NCBI RefSeq assembly: GCF_004124325.1
Contig: NZ_QBDT01000001.1
Coordinates: 1,240,001-1,304,000 of the forward strand
Length of the DNA: 64,000 nucleotides
Source of the DNA: Streptomyces sp. L2
GTDB taxonomy: Bacteria; Actinomycetota; Actinomycetes; Streptomycetales; Streptomycetaceae
Direction of reading: 5' to 3'
Part shown: positions 54,000 to 64,000 of the stretch, one piece after another
Position numbering within the stretch: position 1 is the first letter of the stretch
Layout: each line of letters starts with the position of its first letter
Made by a program: the position numbers and the translations under genes
Notes under the pieces: model-generated
What the model was told of the DNA's origin: nothing
The model's database searches: none
The model's input: the letters and a program-made list of their open reading frames with translations, nothing else

Positions 54000-54207
54000 C
54001 CAGGACTCACACCATCGGCGGACCGCTGGGGCTCGCGCCAGCGCCGGGCCGCTGGGGCTCGCGCCATCGGCAGACCACCAGGGCTCGCGCCAGCGCCGGG
54101 CCGCCGGGGCTCGCGCCATCGGCGGACCACCGGGGCTCGCGCCATCGGCGGACCACCGGGGCTCGCGCCATCGGCGGACCACCGGGGCTCGCGCCATCGG
54201 CGGGCCT
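54000..54207. repeat. eight exact-length 26-bp tandem repeats (minisatellite)
   Basis: Eight units of exactly 26 bp, starting at 54000, 54026, 54052, 54078, 54104, 54130, 54156 and 54182, plus a partial ninth. The main form is CCGGGGCTCGCGCCATCGGC followed by GGACCA; units 2 and 4 carry the variant CAGCGCCGGGCCG. Units 5, 6 and 7 are identical. The array fills the gap between the convergent treZ and phosphotransferase genes. A 26-bp period does not preserve a reading frame, so it is not coding. Confidence 0.9.
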
Positions 54208-54229
54208 CCGGGGCTTGCTCGGCCGTGTC

Positions 54230-55153
54230 CTACTCCTCCTTGAGTTCGGTCACCCGTTCCAGCAGGATCGGCTCCCAGGCGCGGCGCAGCTGGCTGCGGA
54301 GCAGGGTGAGGGAGCCGGCGGTCCGGCCTTCGAGGTGGTCGGCGAGGCGCGTCACGGTGTCGCAGCGGGCGAGCCACAGGCCGCGCAGGCAGGGGCGGGC
54401 GCCGTAGCCGGCGAGGGTGGCGGCGCGGACGGCCGCCGGGGAGCCGACGGCGACGGCGAGGCCGGCGATGTCCTCGGCGGGGTCGCCGAGGGCGGCCTCG
54501 GTCCAGTCCAGGATGCCCCGCACCCGTCCGTCGGGGCTGACGACGACGTGGTCACCGGTGAGCCCGTGGTGGGTCAGCACCGCGGTGCCGGGCTGTGCGG
54601 CGAGCTGGGCGGCGCCGGGCGGGGTGAGCTGGAGCAGCCGGGCGGCGTCGAACTCGTCGGCCGCCGCGAGCCGCTGTGCCGCCTGCACCGCCATGCGGCG
54701 CAGCGCCTCCAGGGACCGGGGCGCGGAGCGCGGCACGCCGAGCGTCTCGGCCTGCCGTACGGGCACGGCGCGGACCCCGGTGAGGAGGCCCGCGAGGTCG
54801 GCCTCGCCGACGGCGGAGACGTCGTGCTCGTCGGCGGTGCCGCCGGGCAGCTTGGCGTCGAGCGTGTAGGCGAGGCCGGGCGCCCAGTCGCCGTGCGCCA
54901 CGCTGGCCGGGACGGCGACCGGCAGGTGCGGGCGCACCAGGTCGCGCAGGCGCAGTTCGCGACGCCGGCGCAGGGTGGCCTCGCGGTCGGGGGCGAGACG
55001 CAGGACGTGGCGGGTGCCGACCCACCAGGTGTGCGTACGGCCCTCCGTGACGGGCCGGACGTCGGGTCCCCCGGCGCCGTCCGCGCTCTCCGGGAGCAGG
55101 GAACGGACCAGTCTGCGGACGGTGTCCGCGGTGGGTGTCGGTGGCTGGGTCAT
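54230..55153 (-). CDS. phosphotransferase family protein (APH fold)
   Basis: A protein of 307 residues of the aminoglycoside/choline kinase-like fold. RHVLRLAPDREATLRRRRELRLR carries the ATP-binding region. LTHHGLTGDHVVVSPDGRVRGILDWTEAALGDPAEDIAG (about residues 195-233) holds the Brenner-type motif and the metal Asp. In LTHHGLTGDH the usual HxDxxxxN loop is altered (G-L-T-G-D-H), so catalysis is uncertain. The substrate is unknown. The M24 peptidase gene lies upstream on the same strand (62 bases), so they may form an operon. Confidence 0.85.
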   Translation of the reverse strand: MTQPPTPTADTVRRLVRSLLPESADGAGGPDVRPVTEGRTHTWWVGTRHVLRLAPDREATLRRRRELRLRDLVRPHLPVAVPASVAHGDWAPGLAYTLDAKLPGGTADEHDVSAVGEADLAGLLTGVRAVPVRQAETLGVPRSAPRSLEALRRMAVQAAQRLAAADEFDAARLLQLTPPGAAQLAAQPGTAVLTHHGLTGDHVVVSPDGRVRGILDWTEAALGDPAEDIAGLAVAVGSPAAVRAATLAGYGARPCLRGLWLARCDTVTRLADHLEGRTAGSLTLLRSQLRRAWEPILLERVTELKEE

Positions 55154-55215
55154 GGGTCGCGCGTCGCCGTTCCGGGATGTCGTCGAGGTCGTCGGGGATG
55201 TCTCTCCTGGGCCGT

Positions 55216-56343
55216 TCAGCCCACTATGACCATCTCACGGGTGGTGTTGTTCAGGCGCCGTCCGCCGTCCCCGGTCACCGTGACGATGTCCTCGATGCGC
55301 ACCCCGAACCGGCCGGGGAGGTAGATGCCGGGCTCCACGGAGAAGCACATGCCGGGGACGAGGGGCTGCTCCTCCCCTTCGATCATGTACGGGGGCTCGT
55401 GCGTGGTGACGCCGATGCCGTGCCCGGTGCGGTGGATGAAGTACTCGCCGTATCCGGCGTCGGCGATGACCGCGCGGGCGGCCCGGTCGACGTCCTGGCA
55501 GGCCGCGCCGGGCCGTACGGCCCGGAAGCCGGCTTCCTGGGCGGCGCGGACGGTGTCGTGCACCCGGCGCTCCTCGTCGGTGGGCTCGCCGACGTGGACG
55601 GTGCGGGTGGTGTCGGAGCCGTAGCCGTCCTTGAGGCCGCCGAAGTCGAGGACGACCATGTCACCGTCCTGGATGACGCGGTCGCCGACCTCGTGGTGGG
55701 GGTTGGCGCCGTTCGGTCCGGAGCCGACGATGGTGAAGTCGACCTGGGAGTGGCCGAAGCGGCGCAGCAGGCCGGCGAGGTCCCGGCCGACGTCGGATTC
55801 GCGGCGGCCGGCGAACGGGACGTTCCTGATCTCCTCGAACGCGGCGTCGGCGGCGGCCCCGGCAGCGGCGAGGAGCTCCAGTTCGGCGGCGTCCTTGACG
55901 GCGCGCAGCATGGGCAGGGCGTCGGTGAGGGCGGCCCAGGTCGTGCCGGGCATGGTCCGCTGGAGGCCGAGGAGGTGCAGGGCCCAGGTGTTGTCACTGA
56001 TGCCGAACCGGCCGTGGCCGTCGAGGAGGGCGGCGGTGACGGCGTAGGGGTCCTTGCCGTCGGTCCAGTCCCGCAGGGTGAGGGCGGGGGCGCCGGCCGC
56101 GTGCGCGGCGTCGGGGGCTTCGAGGGTGGGCACGACGAGGACGGGGTCGTGGCCGGGGGTGAGGACCAGCAGGGTGAGGCGTTCGGTGACGGCGGTGGGC
56201 GCGTACCCGGTCAGCCACACCAGGTCGGGGCCCGGTGCCACGAGGAGCCCGGCGAGCCCGGCCTCGGCGGCCGCGTGTGCGGCTCGCTCCATGCGGGCCC
56301 TGTAGTCGGCGGCGGTGAAGGGCGCGGGCGTACTACCGGTCAT
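55216..56343 (-). CDS. M24 family aminopeptidase P-like protein
   Basis: A peptidase of 375 residues. It has an N-terminal creatinase-like domain (VAPGPDLVWLTGYAPTAVTERLTLLVL, about residues 36-62) and a pita-bread catalytic domain. The dinuclear metal ligands are Asp in DMVVLDFGGLKDGYGSDTTRT (two Asp), His in HRTGHGIGVTTHEPP, Glu in FSVEPGIYLPGRFGVRIEDIV and a second Glu in the same stretch. It removes N-terminal residues before proline. No signal peptide. The ATG is at 56343. Confidence 0.92.
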   Translation of the reverse strand: MTGSTPAPFTAADYRARMERAAHAAAEAGLAGLLVAPGPDLVWLTGYAPTAVTERLTLLVLTPGHDPVLVVPTLEAPDAAHAAGAPALTLRDWTDGKDPYAVTAALLDGHGRFGISDNTWALHLLGLQRTMPGTTWAALTDALPMLRAVKDAAELELLAAAGAAADAAFEEIRNVPFAGRRESDVGRDLAGLLRRFGHSQVDFTIVGSGPNGANPHHEVGDRVIQDGDMVVLDFGGLKDGYGSDTTRTVHVGEPTDEERRVHDTVRAAQEAGFRAVRPGAACQDVDRAARAVIADAGYGEYFIHRTGHGIGVTTHEPPYMIEGEEQPLVPGMCFSVEPGIYLPGRFGVRIEDIVTVTGDGGRRLNNTTREMVIVG

Positions 56344-56524
56344 CCGGACCTCCGGGCGCGGGTGGGTGGACGGGCGAAGGAGTCCCGGGCAGCATCCTGC
56401 CCGGCCGGGGAGGGGGACGCGAGCGGGTTCCCGCGGTTGCGGTGCCGGCGGGGCGGGGCGGCGGGCCGGTCAGGTCAGGTCAGGTCAGGTGGCCACGGTG
56501 CGGTTGCTCTCGCACGGCGTTCGG
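56344..56524. other. 181-bp spacer with GGTCA repeats
   Basis: The spacer contains four tandem GGTCA units plus GGT (56468-56490) and another GGTCAGGTCA near 56521, next to the stop of the PDZ gene. No gene was seen. Confidence 0.5.
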
Positions 56525-57091
56525 TCAGGTCACCACGCCTGGGGTGGCCGTCAACTGCTGGTAGGCCCCGCTGTGGTGACGCACGGTGAGGGTCACCGGG
56601 GTGCCCGGGTGGGCGCGGGCGACGGCGCGGGCGAGGTCGGCGGCGCTGTCGACGCGGTGGGTGCCGAACTGCAGCAGGACGTCGCCGCGGACCAGGCCCG
56701 CGGTGTAGCCGGGGCCGGGCACGTGGACGCCGATCACCAGCGCGCCGGCCTTGTCGGCGTCGACGGCCTCCAGTCCAAGGGTCGCGGCCGTGACGCCCGG
56801 GCCGGTGGGCGCGGTGGCCGGGGCGGAGGGGGTGGCGTGGGCGGCGGGGGGAGGTGTGGCCTGACGGCGCAGGTCGGCGAGTTTGCCCAGGCCGATCACG
56901 GTGGCGCCGACGGTGCCGAGGCCGATCCCGCACAGCACGAGGACGGTGCCGACGAGCAGGCCGGACAGCAGGGTCCGCAGCCGCCGTCCGCGGCGGCGCG
57001 CGCCGTGCGGGCTCCGGGTGGTCCGGGACGGGTCGCCGTCCCGGCGCTCCTGGCCGGGCATGGGCTTGGGACGCAACGCAGTCTGTTCCAT
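56525..57091 (-). CDS. membrane-anchored PDZ domain protein
   Basis: A protein of 188 residues. An Arg-rich cytoplasmic N terminus (GARRRGRRLR) is followed by one membrane helix (TLLSGLLVGTVLVLCGIGLGTVGATVIGLG, about residues 41-70), a Pro/Ala/Thr linker, and an external PDZ domain (LGLEAVDADKAGALVIGVHVPGPGYTAGLVRGDVLLQFGTHRVDSAADLARAV, about 103-155). There is no protease domain. It could present peptides or partners at the cell surface. GGAGG lies upstream of the ATG at 57091. Confidence 0.87.
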   Translation of the reverse strand: MEQTALRPKPMPGQERRDGDPSRTTRSPHGARRRGRRLRTLLSGLLVGTVLVLCGIGLGTVGATVIGLGKLADLRRQATPPPAAHATPSAPATAPTGPGVTAATLGLEAVDADKAGALVIGVHVPGPGYTAGLVRGDVLLQFGTHRVDSAADLARAVARAHPGTPVTLTVRHHSGAYQQLTATPGVVT

Positions 57092-57184
57092 GGTTCGCTC
57101 GCCTCCGGCTGATGCTCTACCCGGGGCGCCCGGCACCGACGAGCCACGAACGAGTGAGACTGGCCGAAGGGTGGCGGAGGGTAG

Positions 57185-57898
57185 TCATGGCCGACCGGCT
57201 GCGGCCCCTCCGGTCAGTGTCCGGATCAGTTCCGCCGCCGCTCCCGCCGCTCCCGCCGGTGTCCCGGCGTGCACCAGTTCGGTGCGGTGGACGACGCGCG
57301 GGTGCGTCAGCGGGATCGCGGCCGTGCCGGGTACGCCCTCGCAGGCACGGCGGGGCAGCAGGGCGAGGCCGTGGCCGGCGGCGGTGAGCGCGGTGAGGGT
57401 GCGCAGGTCGGTGCCCTCGTAGCGCAGGGCGGGGCGGAAGGCGCCGCCGCCGTTGGCGGTACGCAGCTGGGCGAGCGGGAGGGCGGTGTCGGGCGCGTCG
57501 ATCCACCGGGCGTCGGCGAGGTCGGCGAGGCGCAGGCCGGTGCGGCGGGCCAGCGGGTGGGTGGCGGGCAGCAGGACGGCCACGGCTTCCTCGGCGACAC
57601 CGCGCGTGGTCAGCGGTGCCACGTCCGGCAGCCGGAGGGGGTCGCTGGGGGCGGCCAGTCCGTCGAGGAGTCCGAGGCCGGCGGTGCCGGTGGCGACGGC
57701 GGCCGGGATGTCCGCGCGGGCGAGGATCCGCAGGGTCAGCCCGGCGGCGGGGAGCGCGTCGAGGGGGCCGGGACCGAGGGCGGTCGGTGTGGTGGCGAGG
57801 GTGAGTCCGTGGGCAGGTGCGGCGGCCATGCGGAGCACGTCGGCGCGGGCCGCGTCCAGGCGCCTACGGCCCCTCCGCCACCTCGATACGCTCCGCGC
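57185..57898 (-). pseudogene. LysR family regulator lacking its DNA-binding domain
   Basis: The open frame encodes the ligand-binding half of a LysR regulator (LTLATTPTALGPGPLDALPAAGLTLRI, AVATGTAGLGLLDGLAAP, WIDAPDTALPLAQLR, LTALTAAGHGLALLPRRACEG). Family-like sequence continues upstream of GTG 57838 to about LDAARADVL (57880), and a stop lies in frame just beyond, at about 57899. The helix-turn-helix half (about 80 residues) is missing. Immediately beyond the break, the other strand carries the end of a glutamine amidotransferase gene. This looks like a deletion that removed the 5' ends of two divergent genes. Confidence 0.75.
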
Positions 57899-58090
57899 TC
57901 ACGGCCTGCGCTTCTCGGGGTTCGACGAGGACGGCGGGCCCCGCGTCGCCGAACTCCCGGGCACCCCTTCTTCCTGGCCACCCTCTTCCAGCCGGAGCTG
58001 TACGGCGACGGCACGCGGCCGCACCCGGTGGTGCGCGCGCTGGCCGGAGCGGCCACCGACCACGCGGCGTGGGTGGGGCAGCCGTCCTGA
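57867..58090 (+). pseudogene. glutamine amidotransferase (CTP synthase C-terminal-like) remnant
   Basis: Only the last 70 or so residues remain: LDTLRAHGLRFSGFDEDGGPRVAELPG in one frame, then HPFFLATLFQPELYGDGTRPHPVVRAL in another, ending at TGA 58090. One base is missing near 57957-57963 (CTCCCGGGCACCCC), which splits the conserved ELPGHPFF motif across frames. The N-terminal part with the catalytic Cys is gone. The fragment abuts the truncated LysR gene. Confidence 0.72.
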
Positions 58091-58149
58091 GACGGGGCCC
58101 GGCGGCGCGGGTGCGGCAGCCGTCCTGACGTCGGGCCCGGCGGCGCGCC

Positions 58150-58150
<1 letters not shown>
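58076..58150. repeat. tandem duplication of a 37-bp gene tail
   Basis: GGCAGCCGTCCTGA followed by GGCCCGGCGGCGCG occurs at 58076-58112 and again at 58113-58150 with few changes. The first copy holds the stop codon of the amidotransferase remnant, and the second ends at the stop of geosmin synthase. Confidence 0.7.
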
Positions 58151-60315
<2,165 letters not shown>

Positions 60316-60501
60316 CTACCCGCGGCTCTCCGGCGCCATCCGGACCGCCGGACATGATCACACCATCGCGTGAACCGTCGCCGAAACGGGAACTCCGGGC
60401 AGCAAACACGGACTTGGCGCCCCCAGGGGTCGCCTACGCCCGCGCCCCCGCACACACTCCGCCCCCTTGCCGAGCCCCCGCGCGCGGGCCACGGTAGGCG
60501 C

Positions 60502-61368
60502 ATGACCTCCTTCGTACTGCCCAACGAGGTGCACGGCGACGGCGCCCACAAGGTGTTCGCCGTGCACGGCTGGTTCGCCGACCGCTCCGCGTACGCGGCC
60601 GTCCTGCCCGACCTGGACCGCGCCGCCTTCACCTACGCCCTGGTCGATCTGCGCGGCTACGGCGAGGCCCGCGACGCCGCGGGTTCGTTCACGACGACCG
60701 AGGCCGCGCGGGACCTGGTGGAACTCGCCGACCGGCTGGGCTGGGAGCGGTTCTCGGTGCTCGGGCACTCCATGGGCGGCTCCGTGGCGCAACGGCTGCT
60801 GTCCGTCGCCCCGCACCGGCTGCGCCGTATCGTCGGCGTGTCCCCCGTGCCCGCATCGGGCCTGCCGCTCTCCGGTGAGCAGGGCGCGCTGTTCACGGAC
60901 GCGGCGCACAAGGCGGAGAACCGGCGCGCGATCATCGACTTCACCACCGGGGGCCGCCGTCCCGCCGCCTGGCTGGACCGGATGGTCGCCCGCTCGCTGG
61001 CACGCAGCGACGCGAAGGCGTTCCGGACCTGGCTCGACTCGTGGGCGGGCGAGGACTTCCGTGCCGACGTGGAGGGCTGCGAGGTGCCCGCGCTGGCCGT
61101 GGCCGGCGAACTCGATCCCGCCCTGTCCCCGGCGGTGCTGCGGCAGACGTGGCTGGCCTGGTATCCGCGGGCCGGCCTCACCGCGCTGCCGTCCGCCGGG
61201 CACTACGCGATGGACGAGACGCCGCTGGAGCTGATCCGGGTGGTGGAGGACTTCCTGCGGGCGGACGGCACCGGCGACGGCGACACCGATGAGGGCAACA
61301 CGGGTGACCGCGACACCGAAGCGGGCGCCGTACGGGTCGTCGGCGGCGGCGTGGGCGAGCCGGCGTGA
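60502..61368 (+). CDS. alpha/beta hydrolase
   Basis: A protein of 288 residues. VFAVHGWFADRSAYAAVLPDLD (about residues 13-34) has the HG oxyanion motif, and VLGHSMGGSVAQRLL (about 88-102) has the nucleophile Ser. LAVAGELDPALSP holds the acid Asp, and SAGHYAMDETP (about 232-242) the His. The last 40 residues are Gly/Asp/Thr-rich (GDTDEGNTGDRD) and probably disordered. Its stop overlaps the P450 start (GTGA), so the two are made together. The substrate is unknown; a terpenoid or fatty ester is possible. Confidence 0.88.
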   Translation: MTSFVLPNEVHGDGAHKVFAVHGWFADRSAYAAVLPDLDRAAFTYALVDLRGYGEARDAAGSFTTTEAARDLVELADRLGWERFSVLGHSMGGSVAQRLLSVAPHRLRRIVGVSPVPASGLPLSGEQGALFTDAAHKAENRRAIIDFTTGGRRPAAWLDRMVARSLARSDAKAFRTWLDSWAGEDFRADVEGCEVPALAVAGELDPALSPAVLRQTWLAWYPRAGLTALPSAGHYAMDETPLELIRVVEDFLRADGTGDGDTDEGNTGDRDTEAGAVRVVGGGVGEPA

Positions 61369-62630
61369 GCGTGCGCGAGGCCGCCCCGCCCGTGCCCGAC
61401 GTGTTCGATCCGCGCCGGTACGCGGCCGGGGTGCCCTACGCCGACTACCGGGTGCTGCGCGACCACCATCCCGTGGCCTGGCAGGACGAGCGGGAGGTGC
61501 TGGGCTGGCCGGCCGGGCCCGGCTTCTGGGCCGTGACCCGGCACGCGGACGTGGTGCGGGTGCTCAAGGACGCGGCGACGTACTCCTCGTGCCTCGGCGC
61601 GACCCAGATCCGCGACCCGGACCCGGAGGACCTGCCGTTCATCCGCCGCATGATGCTCAACCAGGACCCGCCACGGCACGGCAGGCTGCGGCGGCTGGTG
61701 AGCCGCGCGTTCACCCCGGCCCGGGTCGACCGGTTCGCGTCCGTCGCCCGGGAGCGGGCCCGCTCGCTGCTCGCGGACGCGGTCGCCCGCGCGGGCGCGG
61801 CGGACGGCACGGTCGACCTGGTGGCGGCCGTCACCGACGAGTACGCACTGCTCAACCTGGCCGATCTGCTGGGCGTTCCGGCGAGCGACCGGCGGCTGCT
61901 GCTGCACTGGACGCAGCGGGTCATCGGCTACCAGGACCCGGACGAGGCCGACACGCCGGTGCTGGACGGCACGGGCAAGCCGGTCAACCCGCGCTCGCCC
62001 GCGATGCTGCGGGACATGTTCGACTACGTCCGGCAGCTGGCCGTATACAAACGACAGAATCCCGCCGACGACATCCTGACGACACTCGCCCACGACCCGG
62101 AACTCGCCGAGGCCGAGCTGGAGATGTTCTTCTTCCTGCTCACCGTCGCGGGCAACGACACCGTGCGCAGCGCCGCCCCCGGCGGACTGCTGGCCCTCGC
62201 CGAGCATCCGGAGGCCTACGCGTCGCTCCGCGCGGGGAAGGCGGGCCTGCCGTCGGCGGTCGACGAACTGCTGCGCTGGCACCCGCCCGTGCTGACGTTC
62301 CGCCGGACCGCCGCGCGGGACACCGAGCTGGCGGGACGGCGGATCCGGGCCGGGGACAAGGTCGTCGTCTTCCACGCCTCCGCCAACCGGGACGAACGCG
62401 CCTTCGCCGAGCCCGGCCGGCTCGGCCTGGACCGCTCCCCCAATCCACACGTGTCCTTCGGTGACGGCCCGCACGTGTGCCTGGGCGCGCACTTCGCCCG
62501 GCTCCAACTGCGCCTGCTGTACGAGGAGACACTCACCGCGCTGCCGGAGCTGCGGCCGGCCAGACCTCCCGGGCGGCTGGTGTCGAACTTCATCAACGGC
62601 ATCAAGTCGCTGCCGATGCGGGTCCTCTGA
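61365..62630 (+). CDS. cytochrome P450
   Basis: A protein of 421 residues. The I-helix motif is FFFLLTVAGNDTVRSAAPGG (about residues 253-272), the ExxR motif is VDELLRWHPPV, and the heme-binding loop is VSFGDGPHVCLGAHFARLQLR (Cys at about residue 369). The F-G-D-G form and the end NFINGIKSLPMRVL resemble CYP124/CYP125-type steroid or lipid hydroxylases. Electrons would come from separate ferredoxins. GTG 61365 overlaps the hydrolase stop. Convergent with the CprB-like gene, 1 base apart. Confidence 0.92.
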   Translation: MSVREAAPPVPDVFDPRRYAAGVPYADYRVLRDHHPVAWQDEREVLGWPAGPGFWAVTRHADVVRVLKDAATYSSCLGATQIRDPDPEDLPFIRRMMLNQDPPRHGRLRRLVSRAFTPARVDRFASVARERARSLLADAVARAGAADGTVDLVAAVTDEYALLNLADLLGVPASDRRLLLHWTQRVIGYQDPDEADTPVLDGTGKPVNPRSPAMLRDMFDYVRQLAVYKRQNPADDILTTLAHDPELAEAELEMFFFLLTVAGNDTVRSAAPGGLLALAEHPEAYASLRAGKAGLPSAVDELLRWHPPVLTFRRTAARDTELAGRRIRAGDKVVVFHASANRDERAFAEPGRLGLDRSPNPHVSFGDGPHVCLGAHFARLQLRLLYEETLTALPELRPARPPGRLVSNFINGIKSLPMRVL

Positions 62631-62631
62631 G

Positions 62632-63279
62632 TCAGACGGTTCTGATCTCCCGTTCCAGCTGCGAGGCGAGGGTGAGATAGCGGGGGCGGCGGTGCACCGG
62701 GACCAGGCCGCGGATCATCAGGTGCCACATCTCGGCCACCCTGCGCGGCAGCCGCCCGACGGGTTCGAGGGAGCGGCCGGCGACCCGGGTGCCGATGAAG
62801 AAGCAGACCAGGGAGTGGGCGACGACGCCGACGTCGAGGTCGCTGTGCACGTCGGACTCGCGGACGGCGGCGGTGAACTTGCGGGTGGCGAACTCCAGCC
62901 ACTCGGTGAAGGGGTGGCGCAGCGGGGGCCGCATCGCGATGTCCGCGGTGGCGAGCCGGAGTCCGGCGCGCGGGACGGGGTCCGCGACGGCCAGCCGGAC
63001 GATCCCGAACGTGGTCCGGATCAGCGCCTCCAGGGCGGAGCAGCCGCGGCTCTCGACGTCGGTGACCATCTTGCGGGCGGCCTCGGCCTGGAGTTCCAGG
63101 ATGGCGTGGGCCAGGTCCTCCTTGGCGGCGAAGTGGAAGTACAGCGCGCCCTTGGTGACCTTCGCGTGTTCGACGATGTCGCTCAGACTGGTGGACTCGT
63201 AGCCGCGCCGGTCGAACAGGTCGGCGGCGGCCCTGATGATCGTTGCGCGGGTCTGCTCGGCACGTAACTGCCTCGCCAT
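62632..63279 (-). CDS. cprB: gamma-butyrolactone receptor-like regulator (CprB homologue)
   Basis: A TetR-superfamily repressor of 215 residues. The start ARQLRAEQTRATIIRAAADLFDRRGYESTSLSDIVEHAKVTKGALYFHFAAKEDLAHAIL (about 2-61) agrees closely with what I recall of S. coelicolor CprB, as do RAGLRLATADIAMRPPLRHPFTEW and RVAEMWHLMIRGLVPV. Such proteins respond to autoregulators and control antibiotics and sporulation. ATG 63279 has GAAGGGG upstream. The flanking ACATACGGG (63307-63315) resembles half of a known receptor-binding site. Confidence 0.92.
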   Translation of the reverse strand: MARQLRAEQTRATIIRAAADLFDRRGYESTSLSDIVEHAKVTKGALYFHFAAKEDLAHAILELQAEAARKMVTDVESRGCSALEALIRTTFGIVRLAVADPVPRAGLRLATADIAMRPPLRHPFTEWLEFATRKFTAAVRESDVHSDLDVGVVAHSLVCFFIGTRVAGRSLEPVGRLPRRVAEMWHLMIRGLVPVHRRPRYLTLASQLEREIRTV

Positions 63280-63662
63280 CGAAAAGACCCCTTCTCGCGA
63301 CATGAACATACGGGACATCAGGTGCGTTTCACTCGCCCCGCACAACGATAACTCACGTGTGGATCACGAAAGTCGGGGGTACGACCCACCGCTCGGACCA
63401 CGTCGGCCGGTCCGGCCCGCGGCGGCCACCGGCCGCACGGGGCACGGAGTGCCGCCGCGCCGGTGATCACCACCCTACGAGCCTCGTGGACCGTCCTCAA
63501 CGGCGCCTCCGCCGACCCCGCGGGGGAGGGTGCCACCTCGGCCAACCGGGCCGGAACCGCGCCCGGTCCGGCCGGAGCCCGCTCCTGGTGAACACGGGCG
63601 GCGTGGGCGCCGTACTGGAAGCGGCAGACCCCGTTCCCGTGCCCGCCGAGGAGATGTCCCGG
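63280..63662. other. 383-bp divergent spacer
   Basis: The spacer between the CprB-like and LPMO genes. It holds the possible half-site ACATACGGG near 63307 and an A+T-richer patch (63345-63370) suited to promoters, and further on a stem GGCCGGA/TCCGGCC (about 63549-63573). No gene was seen. Confidence 0.45.
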
Positions 63663-64000
63663 ATGACTCGGACGACCGCCCGCCTGAGCGTCACGGTGGC
63701 CGCAGCCGCGGCTCCGCTCCTGCTCCTGCCGTGGGCGGCGGGGTCCGCCCAGGCCCACGGCGCCCCCACGGACCCGGTGAGCCGGGTGTACGCCTGCTCC
63801 CCCGAGGGCGACGCCGCCGCCCGCCGTTCGGCGGCCTGCCGCGCGGCGGTCGCGGCGAACGGGGCTCCGTTCACCGCCTGGGACAACCTGCGCGTGGCGG
63901 GCGTGAACGGCCGCGACCGGCAGGTGATCCCGGACGGCAGGCTGTGCAGCGGGAACCTGCCGGCCTACCGGGGGCTCGATCTGGCCCGTACGGACTGGCC
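63663..64000 (+). CDS. lytic polysaccharide monooxygenase AA10, 3' partial
   Basis: The first 112 residues of a secreted copper enzyme that breaks chitin or cellulose oxidatively. The signal peptide (TARLSVTVAAAAAPLLLLPWAAGSAQA) is followed directly by HGAPTDPVSRVYACSPEG, so the mature protein begins with the His of the copper-binding His brace. SAACRAAVAANG and DNLRVAGVNGRDRQVIPDGRLCSGNLPAYRGLDL match the family. The frame is open to the window end. ATG 63663 has GAGGAG 9 bases upstream; ATG 63654 is possible. Confidence 0.9.
   Translation, partial: MTRTTARLSVTVAAAAAPLLLLPWAAGSAQAHGAPTDPVSRVYACSPEGDAAARRSAACRAAVAANGAPFTAWDNLRVAGVNGRDRQVIPDGRLCSGNLPAYRGLDLARTDW

Overview
The window is chromosomal DNA of a Streptomyces. 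It has very high G+C with strong third-position bias, GTG and TTG starts, many ATGA/GTGA stop-start overlaps, mycothiol- and geosmin-type genes, and short palindromic repeats of a kind common in this genus. From memory of Streptomyces coelicolor, the order sulfur-assimilation operon, exonuclease, geosmin synthase, CprB-like receptor resembles the SCO610x to SCO607x stretch. I treat that as inference.

Layout. 1-18.5 kb is a mix of single genes and small divergent pairs. It holds the end of a GH2 beta-galactosidase, an MFS exporter with a divergent TetR regulator, homocysteine methyltransferase facing a type-B carboxylesterase, an ICL/PEP-mutase-family enzyme coupled to a tiny exported peptide, a DUF5954-like protein, a lipoprotein, and a YeiH exporter with its LysR partner. 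These are followed by a YihY membrane protein, an AidB-like flavoprotein, a GAF regulator and a secreted protein. 19.2-28.6 kb is one sulfur block: a Cys-containing leader peptide and a perfect 20-bp hairpin, then sulfite reductase, a zinc-ribbon protein, cysH-cysC-cysD-cysN, an ssu-type ABC transporter and a sirohydrochlorin chelatase. Together these take up sulfate or sulfonates, activate and reduce sulfate to sulfide, and help make the siroheme that the reductase needs.

28.6-38.5 kb holds a mycothiol-type DsbA-like protein, an ECF41-like sigma factor, a DUF1697 protein, an MMPL exporter, a sugar ABC importer operon without its ATPase, and a small phosphotransferase. 38.5-43 kb holds an exonuclease beside a SAV2148-type HEPN protein, and a copper amine oxidase that appears split into two separately exported proteins. 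43-54 kb is the glycogen/trehalose region (glgX, treY, treZ). It is interrupted by two paralogous M14 carboxypeptidases in convergent orientation, a coupled SSI protease inhibitor, a tandem-repeat block and a DUF1707-FHA gene broken by a 31-bp repeat. 54-58 kb has a phosphotransferase, an M24 peptidase, a PDZ protein and a deletion scar joining the remains of a LysR gene and a glutamine amidotransferase gene. 58-63.3 kb carries geosmin synthase, an alpha/beta hydrolase coupled to a cytochrome P450, and a CprB-like gamma-butyrolactone-receptor homologue. The window ends inside an AA10 lytic polysaccharide monooxygenase.

The most unusual points are the split copper amine oxidase with an altered cofactor motif, the M14/SSI pair beside a repeat array, the repeat-induced frameshift, the double truncation at 57.9 kb, the TA-flanked 177-bp palindrome at 9.4 kb, and repeated cases of gene 3' ends duplicated into the following spacer. 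No tRNA, rRNA, transposase gene or CRISPR array was seen.
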